A stretch of DNA of 64,000 bases. Origin: Paragonimus westermani (lineage: Eukaryota > Platyhelminthes > Trematoda > Plagiorchiida > Troglotrematidae). A program made the position numbers and the translations under genes. Within the stretch, counting starts at the first letter, position 1. Each line of letters begins with the position of its first letter. Shown here piece by piece: positions 45,320 to 59,025 of the stretch. The stretch covers positions 78,703-142,702 of the forward strand of contig QNGE01001302.1 in assembly GCA_008508345.1 (NCBI GenBank), read 5' to 3'. The notes under the pieces were generated by a model that saw only the letters and a list, made by a program, of their open reading frames with translations, was not told the DNA's origin and did no database searches.

Positions 45320-46600
45320 GTCTGAAAGGAACCTTCCTTACTGACAGAACGGTTAAAGTGTGTCAGATGAACAACATCAAATAGTTATTTACCGTCTTTC
45401 CTTTCGGTACCACAGTATGCCTGCATGACTACAGCCGACCGTGGGCATCGATGAGTGAAATATTTAACAAACCATGCAGTTACTAACTGAGCTTATTTTA
45501 TTTAATCCATGTTAATCCATGGTTAACACTCGGTTGGAGATAGATTTGACGCAGACACGTATGGAGGAAAATTATTGTGCATGTTTTTAGACTGCTCTCT
45601 ATGCCCACACGTCGATGTAACAAGCGGCCTTTAGATTTGTGCACGCGTGCAGGTCCACGATTATGCAGAACTGTGGTGGATTTGTTAACTTGATTGACGG
45701 GTTGAATGTCTGAACGTTCGCCGAGCTTGGTGCCTACGTTACAAACGGCTTATCACCAAATGACGTGTGTGCGTAGGAATCTGAACGTATGGTTTTAATC
45801 GATCTAAATGCCGAGGTAGGTTATTTTGAAGGTACCGTTATTCATAAAAGATCCTCCGGTTAAGAAGTTAGTTCACGGAGCTGAAAAACTATGGTCTACT
45901 GGTAAAAAAATCCAGTTAGCAGAGTTAGTGAAACACTGTTTCAGTACCGGTTGCAACAAACCTGGGGAAGTTATAGTTGTAATCTGGTATACGGTGGCGT
46001 TACACAAAAAGGTGGAACCTATACCAGTAGACAGCGCTAGTTGATGTGTTGGTAGTTTTCAGCGAATCACTAGCAATCCATTATAGCGAACTAACTGGCC
46101 ACTTCTGGGCATAAAGAAAAGAGATGGAGTAACGAGGCAACCAGCCACCAAACAATGATGAATATATTGCCGCAGGGAGATAGAGTTTTTCAAACCCCTG
46201 TGTAGGCCTTCGTTAGTTGGTGCATGATATCCATTTTTCACCATGCCAGAAAAGTTACGTGTTCATGCCTCAGTGGCAATCAAACGCACACCTCCGAACT
46301 CACATTCGTCCACATCGCCGTCAGTTTGTGCGGTTCTCAGTTATAAGGCTGCCCGCTTCTCATACTAAGCTCAGGTGGCTCCACAGAGTGTTAGGTGAAA
46401 CGCTGGGTTCTTTTGCTAAGTCCAACGAGGTTTGTCCGGACTTAACTTCCACTCGTTAGTTCGCTGGATCATCTTGACTAGAAGGGGTGTCTTCAACTTG
46501 AACAACTCTGAAGCTGAACCGTACCGTTTCACTTAATCCATGCATTACTGCTGAAGTAAGCAGTCCAAATTGACTGCGTTTGAATGAGACCACAGCGAAC
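45320..46600. other. No clear gene
   Basis: An open frame at 45826-46044 (plus) has an AG-like site near 45832 and ordinary protein-like composition (for example KDPPVKKLVHGAEKLW), but no family is recognised. The frame at 46217-46459 has no motif. Confidence 0.35.
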
Positions 46601-46604
46601 CGAA

Positions 46605-46986
46605 ATGGACCGAGTCATCCACAGTGAATGCTGTTTTAAAGAACTCTTGCATTCAGATAGGCTTTTGGGTTAGCCCACTTCGAAAGGATGGACTGAACTC
46701 GAGTTTCGCTCCTACTTGAGCTAATCAATAGTGCATCTTATCTGTTGTATCGGAGGTTTCACTCCGGCCTTCGTGCTCGTGAATCCAGGGTGAAATCACA
46801 GAACCAGTTACCACGCAGTAAGCGTGACTGAATACTTATATCCGAACGTTTAAGAACAGTCTCATGTGACTGGGATCCAGTTTGCCCGAATTAAGTCTAC
46901 TGCCCGCTTTCGAAGTGGGCTAGCCAAATGGCTCACGTGAATGTTGAAAATGTGATTAAGTGTAAATGGTGTTCAGTTTGAAATAA
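46605..46986 (-). repeat. SINE family 1, diverged copy with inverted end
   Basis: Plus-strand blocks TTGCATTCAGATAGGC, TCGAAAGGATGGACTGAACT, AATCAATAGTGCATCTTATC and box B AGGTTTCACTCCGGCC follow the family. It ends with CTTTCGAAGTGGGCTAGCC and AAATGGTGTTCAGTTTGAAA, an inverted version of its own start. This is the same layout as at 44790-45319, in a much older copy. Confidence 0.65.
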
Positions 46987-49019
46987 TCAAAACCTGCAGA
47001 CTTCTACTAACTGTTTGAAACAGTCAGTTAATAGTGATTGATAACAAAACTGCGATCTTAGAATTAATCCACCACCAAATTTTACAGACGCTTTCAAGAC
47101 GACCTAGGACGACTTTCAGATCAAAACGCAACGGCCAGCTTCGTTCTTGTTTGAACCTATCAGGTAATGGTAGTTTACGTGGGAGACCGAAGTTGCAACC
47201 TTTCACGTTATGAGACGAAGCCCTTTTCTGTTAGCGCGGATGGATACAATCCACCCCGGATTGCCAGTTTGCACTGGCTACATTCCCACGAACTCGAAAT
47301 GGTGTCTACATAGCTTCTTGATGCTCGCTCGGAACTGAGAACCAAGCTGACGAGGGCTTCGGGTCGAAGACCGAAGGGTTGATGATTCGATACGTTATTT
47401 AATCCACCGTTATGTGATGACTCCAAACAAGAAGTAAACCAGCCGTGGACTCCCAATCAAGGAATAACCTAATACCCGAATGTACCTCAGCATTTCCGGT
47501 TGTATCCAACACATAAATTGCGGGTCAGCGATAAGTTTTACTCTTTCTGTCAATTTCTGCTTAGCTTGACCTTATCAAGGACCTTAAACTAGCGACCTTT
47601 GTAAACAGACTAGCTTATAGAGGTAACGTAGATTACATGCAGATTACATGTAGATCACGTGTAACCTCCTCAGACAAGTGTCATAATGAAAATAGAACGA
47701 ACGTTTCTTAAATTAATTGGCAAGTTTTTATATTGTGAATTGTACTCACAACTTGTCTACAGTTGTCGTGGGTTACAAAATGGTTGTGTTCAAGCATGCA
47801 GAATAGGTTGCCCACAACTGCTCAGTGAAAAGTCACTGAACCTTAAGGTTTGTGAATTGTGAGCAGTTGTCAATGTAGCTAACAACAATTCGACGTAAGC
47901 GTCGTTACCGATAGTCGCTGTATTTCTCACACTTACTAATTATTCGTAAATGTTTTATTAATAAACCACTTTTTCTTGCTGTTCACTGCTCATTTCCGCT
48001 AAACAGTTTTGCATTTCAGTTTTGTATGACCTCAGTTTATCGAATCAACTGTCTCTAGTCTCGTAACTGTGCAGGTACACTGAAAATTGATTAGTTACCT
48101 TGTCATGGTATTTATGGTACACTTGGTACTTCTAGTGGTCTGTGTAAGTAATATAAACATCTAACTACGATCACCTGAACAAACATTAGCACATCTGCGA
48201 TGCCATCGCAGCAAGGTGGTTACAAGCTCATGTGAAAATGTTTGTTTTGATCGTTGAAACATTTCACTAAACCCTATTCCATCCATCACACTATGATCAA
48301 ATACCCGATCTGCGGTTCATAATCATCAAGTGATGTTGACCACAGGCTAATGCAGTACAGTTTGAAAATGTATCTGTCGAAGTCCACATTCAGCGGTTAA
48401 ACAGTGACTAACAAAATCAGATAATCAGCTGAGATTAATATACATCTTTGTTGTGGAGAATCGCAGTCAACTACCGGAACTTGTGTGTACATGCCCTTCA
48501 AAAAATAGAGAGTTTCCACGAAGCTACTAGTTACTTTATTCACTTCTCTCACATAATATTAAACACATATGTAACCCTAATACACTTGGTGAAAGGGTGC
48601 AAGACACCTTCGGGTTATCAGAATGAACAAATATCTTGGTAGACAAGGCTGATATGACTAAACTTCCAGCTTACTCGAGTGAAACAAATAAGAAAATGGA
48701 AATTGTCCAGCATTAATCTGCTTCATTCGTCAGGGGATTACCTGCCAAAGAGTACCGGCACCCTGTTATCTCACACAACGATAATTCATTCATGCTGTCC
48801 TATCTAACGAGGTGGCTAGCCTTGCGTATATGTGATTTCCACGTGCTTTCTAGCAGACAACCAAAATCCGGACGAAAAATCCGAAGTCAGTCCTTCAATA
48901 CCGCTAGATTTTAAAATTTGCCATTGAAAAGTTTGACAGATATTATGAATGACTTGCTGTTGCTTGTAGATGTGTTGGACTGAAACAGTGACAAGAGTGC
49001 TCATATGCATCCTCTAAAT
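46987..49019. other. No recognisable gene
   Basis: A tiny direct repeat (GATTACATG) lies at 47632-47652. The frames at 47024-47456, 48448-48642 and 48816-49010 have no motif. The last few hundred bases may be decayed PLE. Confidence 0.4.
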
Positions 49020-50175
49020 GTGCTATCCCCTGAGAGAAACCATCGACTTTACGTGAGTACTGATTGTTGTGGGAATTATCCTCTTTCCAGCAGATCATCT
49101 GAAAATTTTATACTTACCGTGCACAAAGAACGTCACTTTTAATTTCCAAAGGATATCATACTGTTAAATCGACGACGTAGCGACAGGTAGTCCACTTAGC
49201 TCGCTTCTAGTCAATTCATTTCGGGACCGTATAAGAAAGGCAACTAAGTGGGATTTCAAAACAATCCCACTGGAGACCGTAGGTAGACGATCGGGAGCAA
49301 TTAGGACAGTCTGTCGTGCAGCTTAACGATGTCCATCCCGAACTCACGGTGACGTGTGGCACACAGGATGGTGAAATCTACCTTAAATTAATGTGTTCAT
49401 CACACCAGTAATTGATGGATTAATAGGGCAACATTTATAGGAGGCCATATGGTCTGGTCACTGTATTCATATCACTAGCTTGAATTCGGTAGAATAAAAG
49501 CGAGTTGTGGTGAGAACATTGTTCACCACAACATGTCGCATCTGCACATCTGACTGCATTGGACAAGAAACAAGAATGCGGAAGACGACTCCGGAAATAA
49601 TGGACACCCCAAAAGTTTTATTCAACGTCACAGCGAACTTAAACCCAAGGCAGTACTGAGGATAACGTCTACAAAAAATTAGTATATGTTGAGCTACTTC
49701 TCAGAAGAGATAGCATGACATTGCAGAGGAACATGGTCTAAACGGATTTACAAGACCGCCGAATTGTGGGTATTGAATCAGACACACGGATTACCTGTGC
49801 CTTCACTCGAAAAAGGTTAAACTTGTTGGCCCCAAGCCACGCTGTACAAACCAATTGTCATACGGCCGCGAAGTAAGTTACATGGGATCAATGAACTAAA
49901 GGATGAAGGGACATGCAATTAAGTGTGTTCACAAACAGGTTTTGCAAGTGGACACTGTAGTCACGACGAACCGTAAAGCCCCAGCATCGTCTAGCGGATG
50001 ACACATCTTGTCAGCTGGCCACATCGTGGACTTGTCATCATGCATCAGCATCATAATGCGCCACTACAACCCACAGTTCCTAAAATCCGCTGAATCGGTG
50101 GGGACAAACCGGTTCAAACCTGTGTCGCACGTACGAAAACAATTATTTGTCAACCTTACCCTGCCGTGGAGTTTC
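49020..50175 (+). pseudogene. Penelope-like element, RT to GIY-YIG (copy B of the 855-bp repeat)
   Basis: On the plus strand, with many stops, 49110-49230 reads LPCTKNVTFNFQRISYC and DDVATGSPLSSLLVNSF (RT motif B). The YVDD part is missing. From 49288 it gives QLNDVHPELTVTC, the YRRP block, RTLFTTTCRICTSD, AELWVLNQTHGLPVPSLEKG, GHIVDLSSCISIIMRHYNPQ and KPVSHVRKQLFVNLTLPW, the natural C-terminus. 49288-50142 equals 13632-14486 in reverse. Unlike copy A, this copy runs on at its 3' end into a normal PLE C-terminus and 3' UTR, so it looks like the donor. Confidence 0.85.
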
Positions 50176-50273
50176 ATTCGGATCACATGCACTGATGTTT
50201 GTTGTTTGCTTCATTGTTCACATACCTGCAAGTACTGTAGGCACTGAACTGAAGGTTCTCCTTTGTATTGGTT

Positions 50274-50310
50274 GTTACTGACGAACCAATACGAAATACT
50301 CTCACTTAAC
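50274..50310 (+). ncRNA. Decayed hammerhead-like motif, PLE 3' UTR
   Basis: CTGACGA (50278-50284), ACCAATAC and GAAA (50293-50296) are all present about 100 bases after the PLE C-terminus. Both catalytic boxes are intact, but stem II has an A-C mismatch and the stem III hairpin is lost, so activity is unlikely. Confidence 0.5.
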
Positions 50311-50417
50311 AACGTTCGCCTATCAACCATTTTGCTTAAATAGCGCTTGTCAACGATCTTCCAGCCAATAAATTTACTCCTTCATGTTTTACTAATAAGT
50401 AGTGTGGCATATTTATG

Positions 50418-50529
50418 ATTTTAGATGAGACCTAACTGTAAAAAGTCAGGGCTTCGGCCGGATTTGAACCAGCGACAGACACAACATGCCTCAACGTGGC
50501 AAGCGCTCTACCAGCTGATCTACGAAGCC
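50418..50529 (-). repeat. SINE family 2: tRNA-like head plus tail
   Basis: The head is at 50450-50529. The acceptor stem (GGCTTCG/CGAAGCC) and the T arm (GCTGG-TTCAAAT-CCGGC) are perfect; the anticodon loop ACGTTGA has C at the U33 position. The tail CTGACTTTTTACAGTTAGGT and CTCATCTAAAAT ends the shared part. It is better preserved than 10838-10949. A tRNA gene scan might flag it, but the shared tail and the loop argue for a SINE. Confidence 0.75.
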
Positions 50530-53500
50530 TTTCTTTTTGCCTACGCCCTAACGATAACTTCAATGAACCCGTTGATCTCTCCTAATATCACAGAGTCTAA
50601 TATGTTAGTGGTAATAACGTGGGGATTCAACCTCACAGCCTCAATGGATAAATTTGGTCAGGCTTGATTTACCCGTGTATTGCCAAAATTGGATGGGGCG
50701 GTTTATAACGCCCAGCTGGCACACATTATACAGCGGCATCCAGAGTTAACTCATATCACCATCACACAAGAGCACGCTGGAATTTCTTCGATGCGCACGC
50801 ACACACATGCTCACAGAATAGTGCCTGTTTCTATTAAGCTATCGTAGTCTGACTCCCAATTGTGTGTCAGTGGCCAGGAAAGTAAACTCGTCGGTTGGTC
50901 ACTCATCAGGTTGCTTGGACAGCTACGCTCCAACACTTCCATCATTACATTCAGTCCTCTAGTGTGTCCTTATCCCCAGATAAAAACGCAAGCTTTTCGT
51001 CCTTAATTCGTATGTAATCTCATTCCTACCGAGATGACATATTACAGAGAGATAATGCGAGTTTCCAAACTACGCTCTCTAACCTAATACGCTGTATACA
51101 CTGCACCGGTTTTCTATAAGATACCGGCATATCAGAAAAGAGTGGGATCTGGCACAGCAACCCTTCCATCAATTCCCACACCTTTAAAAAGTTCACCGGT
51201 GCTTGGGGAACATAACTATCGTTGGAGTAAACTCCCTGAATTGACAGTGCCATGTAGTTCGCCTGAATAGCATTAAAACACTATTCAAGCATCCGGATGC
51301 TCCCAACCTGGAACAGTCTACAAAGGTTTGTCCTAAGTCTGGCATAGATTTAACACATTTTCCAATCACTAAACCGAGTATACAAAACATGATCCTCAGA
51401 ATCATTACTGCCCAACGAAAGTACATTCGGTCTTTCCCTCTGTTGATGTTAGCCAGCTGTTGCTTGCCGTAAGTTGCAATGCAATTGTTATGCGCTTGAT
51501 AGGCAGTGATTGGATTTTCATTCCTTTACTCACGTCCTGACTTCCTTTTTCGCAGTGTTTCTACTGTCGAACGTCTGAAACCAAAACAATCAGCTGGTTT
51601 TTCTTTCTAAAAGTCCAACGCAAAATCAAATGCATGTAAGCATTTCCAAATTCCTCTAACTTACAAAGCTCATATGGATCTTCTCTCTAACATTACTGAC
51701 TACGGCGTGACGTACTACGGATGATCATACTAAACTTTCCAGGTGCTTTACTGTCCAGGGTGAACAGAAATCAGACGAAATGGACTAATTTCATTTATCA
51801 CACCATACCTTATCGAACGATAAGCTACGTACCAGTGATGTAGTAACCTGTTAGACATTCCAATCTTTTGTGTGTTACAACAGTACAAATGAAAGTTTCA
51901 TTCTACATTTAAGCACTAACTAATTTTACTACTGAATGCGAAGTCAGTGTAGTTCATGCATCCTGGTATGAAACAGAATTGCAGACATTATTTGAAGTTA
52001 TACACACAGTCGCAGTTGTGCAAACTAGACACGTTAGGGTTCTCCGCCTGAATTGAGGTATCCCATCATCACAGATACCCTCAACGTGCACTGGCTGTCC
52101 GACAACTCAGTGTCATGACGACAAAGTTGAACAGATTACTAGTGTGCGTATGATTCAAACGAAACCAGAATACAAATAAGCTACCTCCTTGTCTCACTGT
52201 AATCCACTCTGCTCACTCCTACACGCAAACGAACGCTTCAATTAATCACATGTCGACAGTTTCATTGAGTTTGGACGCCTGGATATGTTAAACCGGTCAC
52301 AGTAAGTATGGTTGTGTACCGCAGTACAATGCAGAAGACCTACTGGTATAGGAAATCCAGTAATTGGTTAATGACCAACGGAATTTTATCATAAACTTCT
52401 CATGACAGGCGAACTGTTGCTAGTGTTATAGTTTAGTTTATTTAATCTGGAATTCACAGACAAACCTGACAGATTAAGCTGTGCTCGAGCCACACAACTG
52501 GAGAAGGGAGATATGATATATTTAATGCATTAATTGAAAGTGGCTATTCGGGACTGTACACTCATAAGAAAACGTTCGAAAGTGTTAGGGTGGAAGATGT
52601 ACGATTGGCCAGCAAACTATCTCTTTATATTCCCTTGCTCTTCAGAAGTTACAATTTCGCCGAAGCGTACCAAAGATGGTTAATGTAACAATTAACAAAG
52701 CACATTTCGCAACGCACCTAGCTGGGGAAAGTATTGCCTGTTCACACCACCCCTTTTCTGTTTGCCTTTTCACCTGTTCTTCTCGAACAAGCTACATGAG
52801 CTGTACAACACGGTGGTCGTCCGAATGCATTCGGGAGCATCAAGTTATGTGGTCAACATGGGGGTCGATATGACGCTTCCCTTTTGAGGTAGCCGTGTAT
52901 TTGATTGGGTCGAACGACCGGTCCGTTCCAGCCGATCTATCGAGTATGTAGAATATAACCTGGCCAAATCAAAGGTTGTGTGCTGGAAACCGCAGAAGCC
53001 ATTGGAGTTTGCCTACAGTAACCAAATCTGAATTAGTTCTGATAAATCTGGTTCGGCCTGTGCTGAAATTCAAAAGGTGGCGTTATAAAAAATCTCTGGC
53101 ATGGTCGTCACTGGTGGAGTGACTCTTTTCTCCAGATTCTTCTTTCTGTGAAAGAATGACAGATAGAGCTGAGTTGTTGACTTCTGACTACAGAAAAACT
53201 GACAAGGAACGTTGGATTAATAAGAATCACTGGAAATGTAAAGGCTAGCTGGAGTAAGATAAATTGTGTACATCTTCATCTGTGTTCTGCTGTTATGCCA
53301 GAGGACGGATAGTGATTTCGCGTGTGCATCACCAAAAACCAAATGTGCTGAAATGGAAACATGCCTTAGCAAACAACTATACAGGCAAACACCCGACTAA
53401 CGACGACAGAGAAAGGCTGAACCTTGTTGAAATCTTTGGGCAAGTTTTCCATGGCCAAAGTGTCCTAGCGTCAGCTGGATGTCGTGAATGTGTCAAGTGC

Positions 53501-53592
53501 TCGGTTGGATTTGTTCACTGATTACCTATGTACAACAGCGAACGTGCATCACAGTATATCTGGGTGTACATGTGCGGTATATACACAGTGCA
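50530..53592. other. No recognisable gene
   Basis: Three kilobases with short frames only (51026-51426 minus, 52676-52873 plus, 53264-53521 plus). No motif, repeat or splice pattern is convincing. Confidence 0.4.
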
Positions 53593-53828
53593 CATTAATC
53601 AACGAAACAAATGGTCAGAACCACTCAACACTGGCTGACCGACTTGAACTTGACATGAAAACGTTCATGCCCCGTAATGGCGCACAGTCCTACTTACGCA
53701 TTCGTGCACGCGCTTCTGGCCATAGGTCATCCAGGTATCCCTCGCTGAAGGCCCGCCAATATCCAACAGATCGATATTCAAACGAACCTGATTTGAGTGT
53801 CACTGATTCGCTTGATTTAATAGATTAG
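53593..53828 (+). CDS. Candidate coding exon, unknown product
   Basis: The frame follows an acceptor-like GCGGTATATACACAG and runs to a stop at 53826. It is polar and Arg/Ser/Asp rich (for example SYLRIRARASGHRSSRYPSL and EPDLSVTDSLDLID). A donor-like CAG/GTATCC lies inside at about 53730, which would give a shorter exon. No family is recognised and nothing links it to a neighbour. Confidence 0.2.
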
Positions 53829-55317
53829 AGCCAATTGATTGGTTGTAAAAAAAAAGGTGAAAGCAGCCAGTATGAATTCACCCTTGAAATGGCTGTTATC
53901 ATCAAAAAAACGACTTCACTTCCCACACAAAAGGTCATGGGAGAAAGCAGTTGCATTACCAGCTAGATCGTCCTGGAAGGATATTTTCCAGAGAAATGAT
54001 GTTGCGAAGGGTTCTCGTAGCTCAATTGTTGACAACAGCACCCAGAAGGTCCGGCATACGTATTACGTTTCAGCAGATAGCAGGTCATCTTTGGACAGAC
54101 TCACCATAATACTGTTTCGTATCATTCTGCAACATAACTGAAAACGGGGTGAATGTCGTTCGTACAGTGTAGTACTCTACTATTTACGTACATCTTATAA
54201 TGTCGAACATTCGTAATCTAGCCCGATCTTGCCCATTGATGTCTCAGATAGTGAATACCGGAAAGGAAACACTCCTGTCAAAGAAACATGGTGATAAGCA
54301 AGGAGCCGTTTAAGATTAAATATCTCTATTGGAAAGGCAGTTATGCCAGATCCATCCATTGTAGACTTAATTTGATATAGTCTCTCAGGAACTAACCGTA
54401 AGCAAGTTTTTCGAAACAATCTCAGCATGATAACGTTTAGACTGCAAGACGCTTGCACAGCACATGGCTTTCCGGCATTTTCTAAACTGTTCCTCGTCGA
54501 TGTGGCTTATTCCACTTATTTGAGCAAACAATTTTCAGTGTACTTTAGTCTCATGCTTCGAGCAAAAAGAAAGCCACTTCAAGTAGTTTTGATCCGATTC
54601 TGTGTATGCACTAGGGAAATCCATTCTAGGTTAAATCCATTCAACTGAAGTTATTGACGAATGCGAGGCAGTCAGACTATGGAAAAAAGCAGTTGTGCTG
54701 AAAAGATGAATCAAGAAATCAAACTTACGATTTCTTAAAACAGTAAACCGGCAGTTTGGAATTCATCCCAATGCAATTTTCTTGTATACTGTCTCAAGCT
54801 GTCCGCTTCAAAAGATACATCGCACTGTGACCGGTTCCGTTCTTATGTGGATTCAGAAGGGGAAGTACTCTTGTGGTAAACTGTGGAAATTTAGTACACC
54901 AACAGTGAGCTCTTGTGAGATTTGACGATTCTCATAAGTCAAAGTTGTCCTTCTCATTTTGCCGAGCAGTTTTTTGGGGGTTAAATGCTCCTTTTTTCAT
55001 AAGTAAACATTTGCACTGAAGAAATTTTATTCTTAGATAGTGCTATGCGTCTCATCTTATTACACAAGTTTGGTAGACAGCGATATACACAGGTCTACGG
55101 GTGATGAAATTCGATAAAGAATGGATGTACAAGTTACTGACAGGAAAACGAAGGAGCTGACTGTTTTCATGGCAATCCAAACTTCCGTTTTGACCTGCGT
55201 AGACGCAGCTGGTACGTGGACATCTATTCAGTTAGATGTTAGTTTACTAGCTTGTTCTAACTAGGGCACAAATGCACCTTTCGTAATGTTGCTTCTAAAG
55301 CTGTTTCTTGTCCACAG
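53829..55317. other. No clear gene
   Basis: An open frame at 53839-54141 (plus) begins beside an A9 run and is lysine/serine rich but unrecognised. The last bases are a good polypyrimidine tract and acceptor (GCTGTTTCTTGTCCACAG). Confidence 0.35.
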
Positions 55318-55575
55318 GTTCTAACACCCAGTCAACTGTCTCATTCCTCACGAGATCCGGTGTCCACAAAAGTGCAAGCATTTCCAAATTTGCGGGTCGC
55401 ATCCCAATTCCCAAGGGCTCAGTACCGACGACGTCGATGGGTGATACGACCTAGGAGGTTTGGTATTCAGAAATGTCTTCGTTTATTCCTTCTGCGAAAG
55501 GATTCAAGCAAACTGATTAGCTGGTCAAACCCGCACTCCTTAGCACTCGATACATTCAGACACAGTATGCCCGAA
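55318..55575 (+). CDS. Best candidate internal exon, unknown product
   Basis: This open segment is bounded by a strong acceptor (GCTGTTTCTTGTCCACAG) and a strong donor (CCCGAA/GTAAGA). It is exactly 86 codons long, phase 0 at both ends. The frame stays open past the donor to a stop at 55621, so it could also be a terminal exon. The peptide starts VLTPSQLSHSSRDPVSTKVQ and has a basic centre (QYRRRRWVIRPRRFGIQK) and then LRLFLLRKDSSKLISW. I recognise no domain; the basic centre may be a linker or cytoplasmic tail. No transposon motif is seen. If it is real, the surrounding tens of kilobases are introns. Confidence 0.4.
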
Positions 55576-55623
55576 GTAAGATATAGACAAAAACCGGAGT
55601 TCAAACCAAAAATGCTTACCTAA

Positions 55624-58600
55624 CGGTCAAATCCTGTAACCGAGTCGGGTAAGCGATCAGGTGCAGGACCGCTGAAACCACAGATGGATTACCTGGCACA
55701 TGGATGACGTGCATTTTTAGTAGAGTCGGTCGAGTCCATTGATCCAGTGTTTCCACCACCACGGTCACGGTCGATGACGGCTGCCTGTTCACACACATCA
55801 ATGCAACCGTCTCAGCGCATGAGAGGTAACGCTGGACTAGGAACCAATACGCTTCGGTAAGTTGAAATGGACAAAGTAAAAATACCACGTTTCCCCAACG
55901 GTTCACACCGTCCCAGTGGTTTTTTCACCAAGCAGTAGTTGATAAAAGGCTACCTTCACGAATAAAGAAGATGTACGTATTGCTTATCAAAACTTGACCG
56001 TTTTTCCAGGGAATATGAGGCACGTCATGCTGTGTTTTTAGGTACATCAGATCATTTATGGACTCTGACGTGGCGTATTATAGCAATGCTGTGATAAAAA
56101 AAATTGGCGTCGCTTCACACGTCTTATTTTTGATGCCTCGCGGCTCAGCCGTATCTGTCCACTTCCTGTCAATATGATTTCTTTGATCATTTTAGCGGTG
56201 ATGAAGGTTTGTTGTTGGATTATCGAGATGGATGTGGACGGCTGTTTCTAAATTGTTGTCTAGGCTGAAATGCTTTGCTTTTTGTAAACCTGTTCGGTCC
56301 TGTGAAATGAGATACCCAGGATGCGAAGAATGTTGAGTTTGGGTCGACGCAAACTATTCGCATCTTACTTGTTTCGGTTAGGTCTGCGCCGCATGATTTA
56401 CCCAAGTAACCCAGATGTGCAGTATGCTTCGATAATTATACGAGCTATGAATGAACACAAAAGTGAGTTGAAAATATAGGGGTAACTTTTTCATTTAAAA
56501 ATGGATTGGATGTTTATGAAATTGTTTCTGCCACTCGGACCGCTAAATAGGAAGGCTGTCCAGTGACTAGTCAATGTTATGTGATTCATTCGTCTAAGGA
56601 GGTGTTATTGGACCACGTTTTGCTGTCAGAGAGCACGGTCGATAGCCCAACAACAACAATAAGGATTCCCATTTACACAACAGTTTTCGTTTGCTTACAA
56701 CTTATTACACTCAGTCAGATTTCAGCTTTCACGGTGCCGCTATTTTAATTGTCTTAATACCGTTCGTTCTTGCATCTATGATTCCAAGGAGTTTTTTTGT
56801 CTAATGCTTCGATCATATTCAGGTGAACACTTACTGCTGTCAAGTAATCGAAATTTGCTAATATCTTTACCCCACTCTTGTTCCGGCCACATTATGTTAG
56901 CTGAGAGCAGTCTCTAAAGTAAGCAAAATTCAACCAACATCTCTTTTTCAATCATTTTCACAAATGAAGAAATGCATACTTAATTGTGAACTTTAGTATA
57001 CAAGGTAAATATTTGTACAAGAAGTGGAAGCTGCAGTGTCGGCTACCGATAAGCTAAGTGAATAATGTGTTATATACTATGTTCTAGTGTGTAGCATTAG
57101 TGCGTGGTATGTCCTTCAATTTCTGTTTTAGATGTTAATGCCATTTGAATACTATGTCGCAGCATAACCGATGGAAGTCTCCCATACAAAACCCGTCCTA
57201 ACAGACTCACTCTGAAGAAAACTAAAGTGGCTGTTCATTCACTTTCCGTAAGTTAGTCGAACCAGCGAATTTGAGAGTGGTAGCACCCTCAGGGTCATCA
57301 TTGTTCACAGATGCATTTTCTTTCACACTGAGTGTTTTCTTTGGTATACTGGAGTTGTCTATACAATCCAGTGTACACTCTTCTAAGAATTACATCAGTC
57401 ATTAGATTATTTCCCCTTTGCCAAACAGTTTCAGTTCAAATGACGTGTCTGAGGCGCAGAGAGCGTTGCGTAACAGTAAAACTCTTCAGTTTACTCATAA
57501 GTTCGCATAACTTACAAATATTCTCCAGGACACTCCCCATGTTGGTACGACATGATGTCACTCTGACCATTTGAACTCACATAAAACTATCTCGTCTGAT
57601 TGCAGATGGATCTGAGAGTGAAGCAGCCAATGTCCACACAAAGCACACTCTCAGCATCAAATCCTTAAAGTACATATTCATCTTGTTTGAAGTTGGTCTC
57701 ATCAGACAAGTCAGGACAGTTTGACTTAATTTGTAAGACCTGGTAGACACCGAGTAGCATACATGTGTTCGGTGGCAAATGGACACATATGTTGTATCCA
57801 CCATACAATCGCTTAAGTTCATCCCTACATGTCGTGTTTCTTTGTCAGTGTCGTTTATTAGTACACTGAAAGCAAAGGAAGTTGTAATCTTCATACATCG
57901 CACATGCCCATACTATCAAGTCGTGGTTACGGACTAGAAAAACTGTACTGTTTTGAGTATATGCTCTCATTCCTTTATAAATTCAGCTGTCGGTCCGCAT
58001 ATCTAACTGACGAAAATGAATATATGACCGTTTTTTGTTTTAACTGATTGTTTAAACAGTTTCCCTGAGAAGTATTTGAACCACAGACTTAGAAAGTTCA
58101 ACTAACATACCACAGTTGGCTGTGAAGGTGCACACTATACTCGTACGAATAAGTGAGAAAAATATTCTCTTTTCTTAGTTAATCATCATTTGCAATAACC
58201 ATAAAAAGTAAACGCAGGCCGGACTAGAGAGGCTGAAGTTCACTGGATGAAATTTATAGTGGCAACGATAAAAAATCTGAAAACTTTTGGCTTTCTCAAA
58301 ACATCAGTCGATGGTAACAATCATGAGGGACAAAATGGTGTTTCTAGTGAACAGTTCTCAAACCGGCTTCACTACATCAACGACCGTTACGGTGAGTATA
58401 TATTGCGCTGACACGAGCTCAGTAGTGTATATCGTGTGGTGACAGCAGAACAGTCAGCTATCGTCACGGTTTCAATACGTTGCATTTGACTACAATCCAT
58501 TGCTTCACATTGCATCACATGAATCACCAATGCAAACCAACTATGTATTTGCCTTAGTAACCGGAAAGTTTACCGTTGAACTTTCACAATGTACCCCATG

Positions 58601-59020
58601 TAACGACTCAAGGCTAGATTCAGCACATCCACATGAGTAACGCACAATCAGTGGACGGTAGAATGCGAACAGATCAGCAAGCAAACAATGAAGCTCAACA
58701 TCCGTGGAGGCATAAGATGCGGCACTAGACTTGCCAAATCGAACCTCAGCCGTGTAACACCTGATCCAAGACGAAGTCAATAGGTATGCAATGTTTCTAA
58801 GCTACTGAAAAAGGAAATATATAAGTCAGGCAATCATACTTGGTTTCTTGCAAACCGATAGGACTAACAAAAACGTTATGCTGATGGTGGCGATTTCCAA
58901 GTTTGTCCGTCAAAACACAAATGAACTTAACTGGGCAGCCAATTCTTTGAGACAATTACTGAATTCCACATGTTACATTTAGCTGAGCCTGTAGCTGAGA
59001 CCAACTATGAAATTTCTGAA
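55624..59020. other. No recognisable gene
   Basis: Frames at 55616-55906 (minus), 56563-56748, 57332-57574 (plus) and 57577-57903 (minus) have no motif or repeat match. Confidence 0.4.
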
Positions 59021-59025
59021 TTCCC

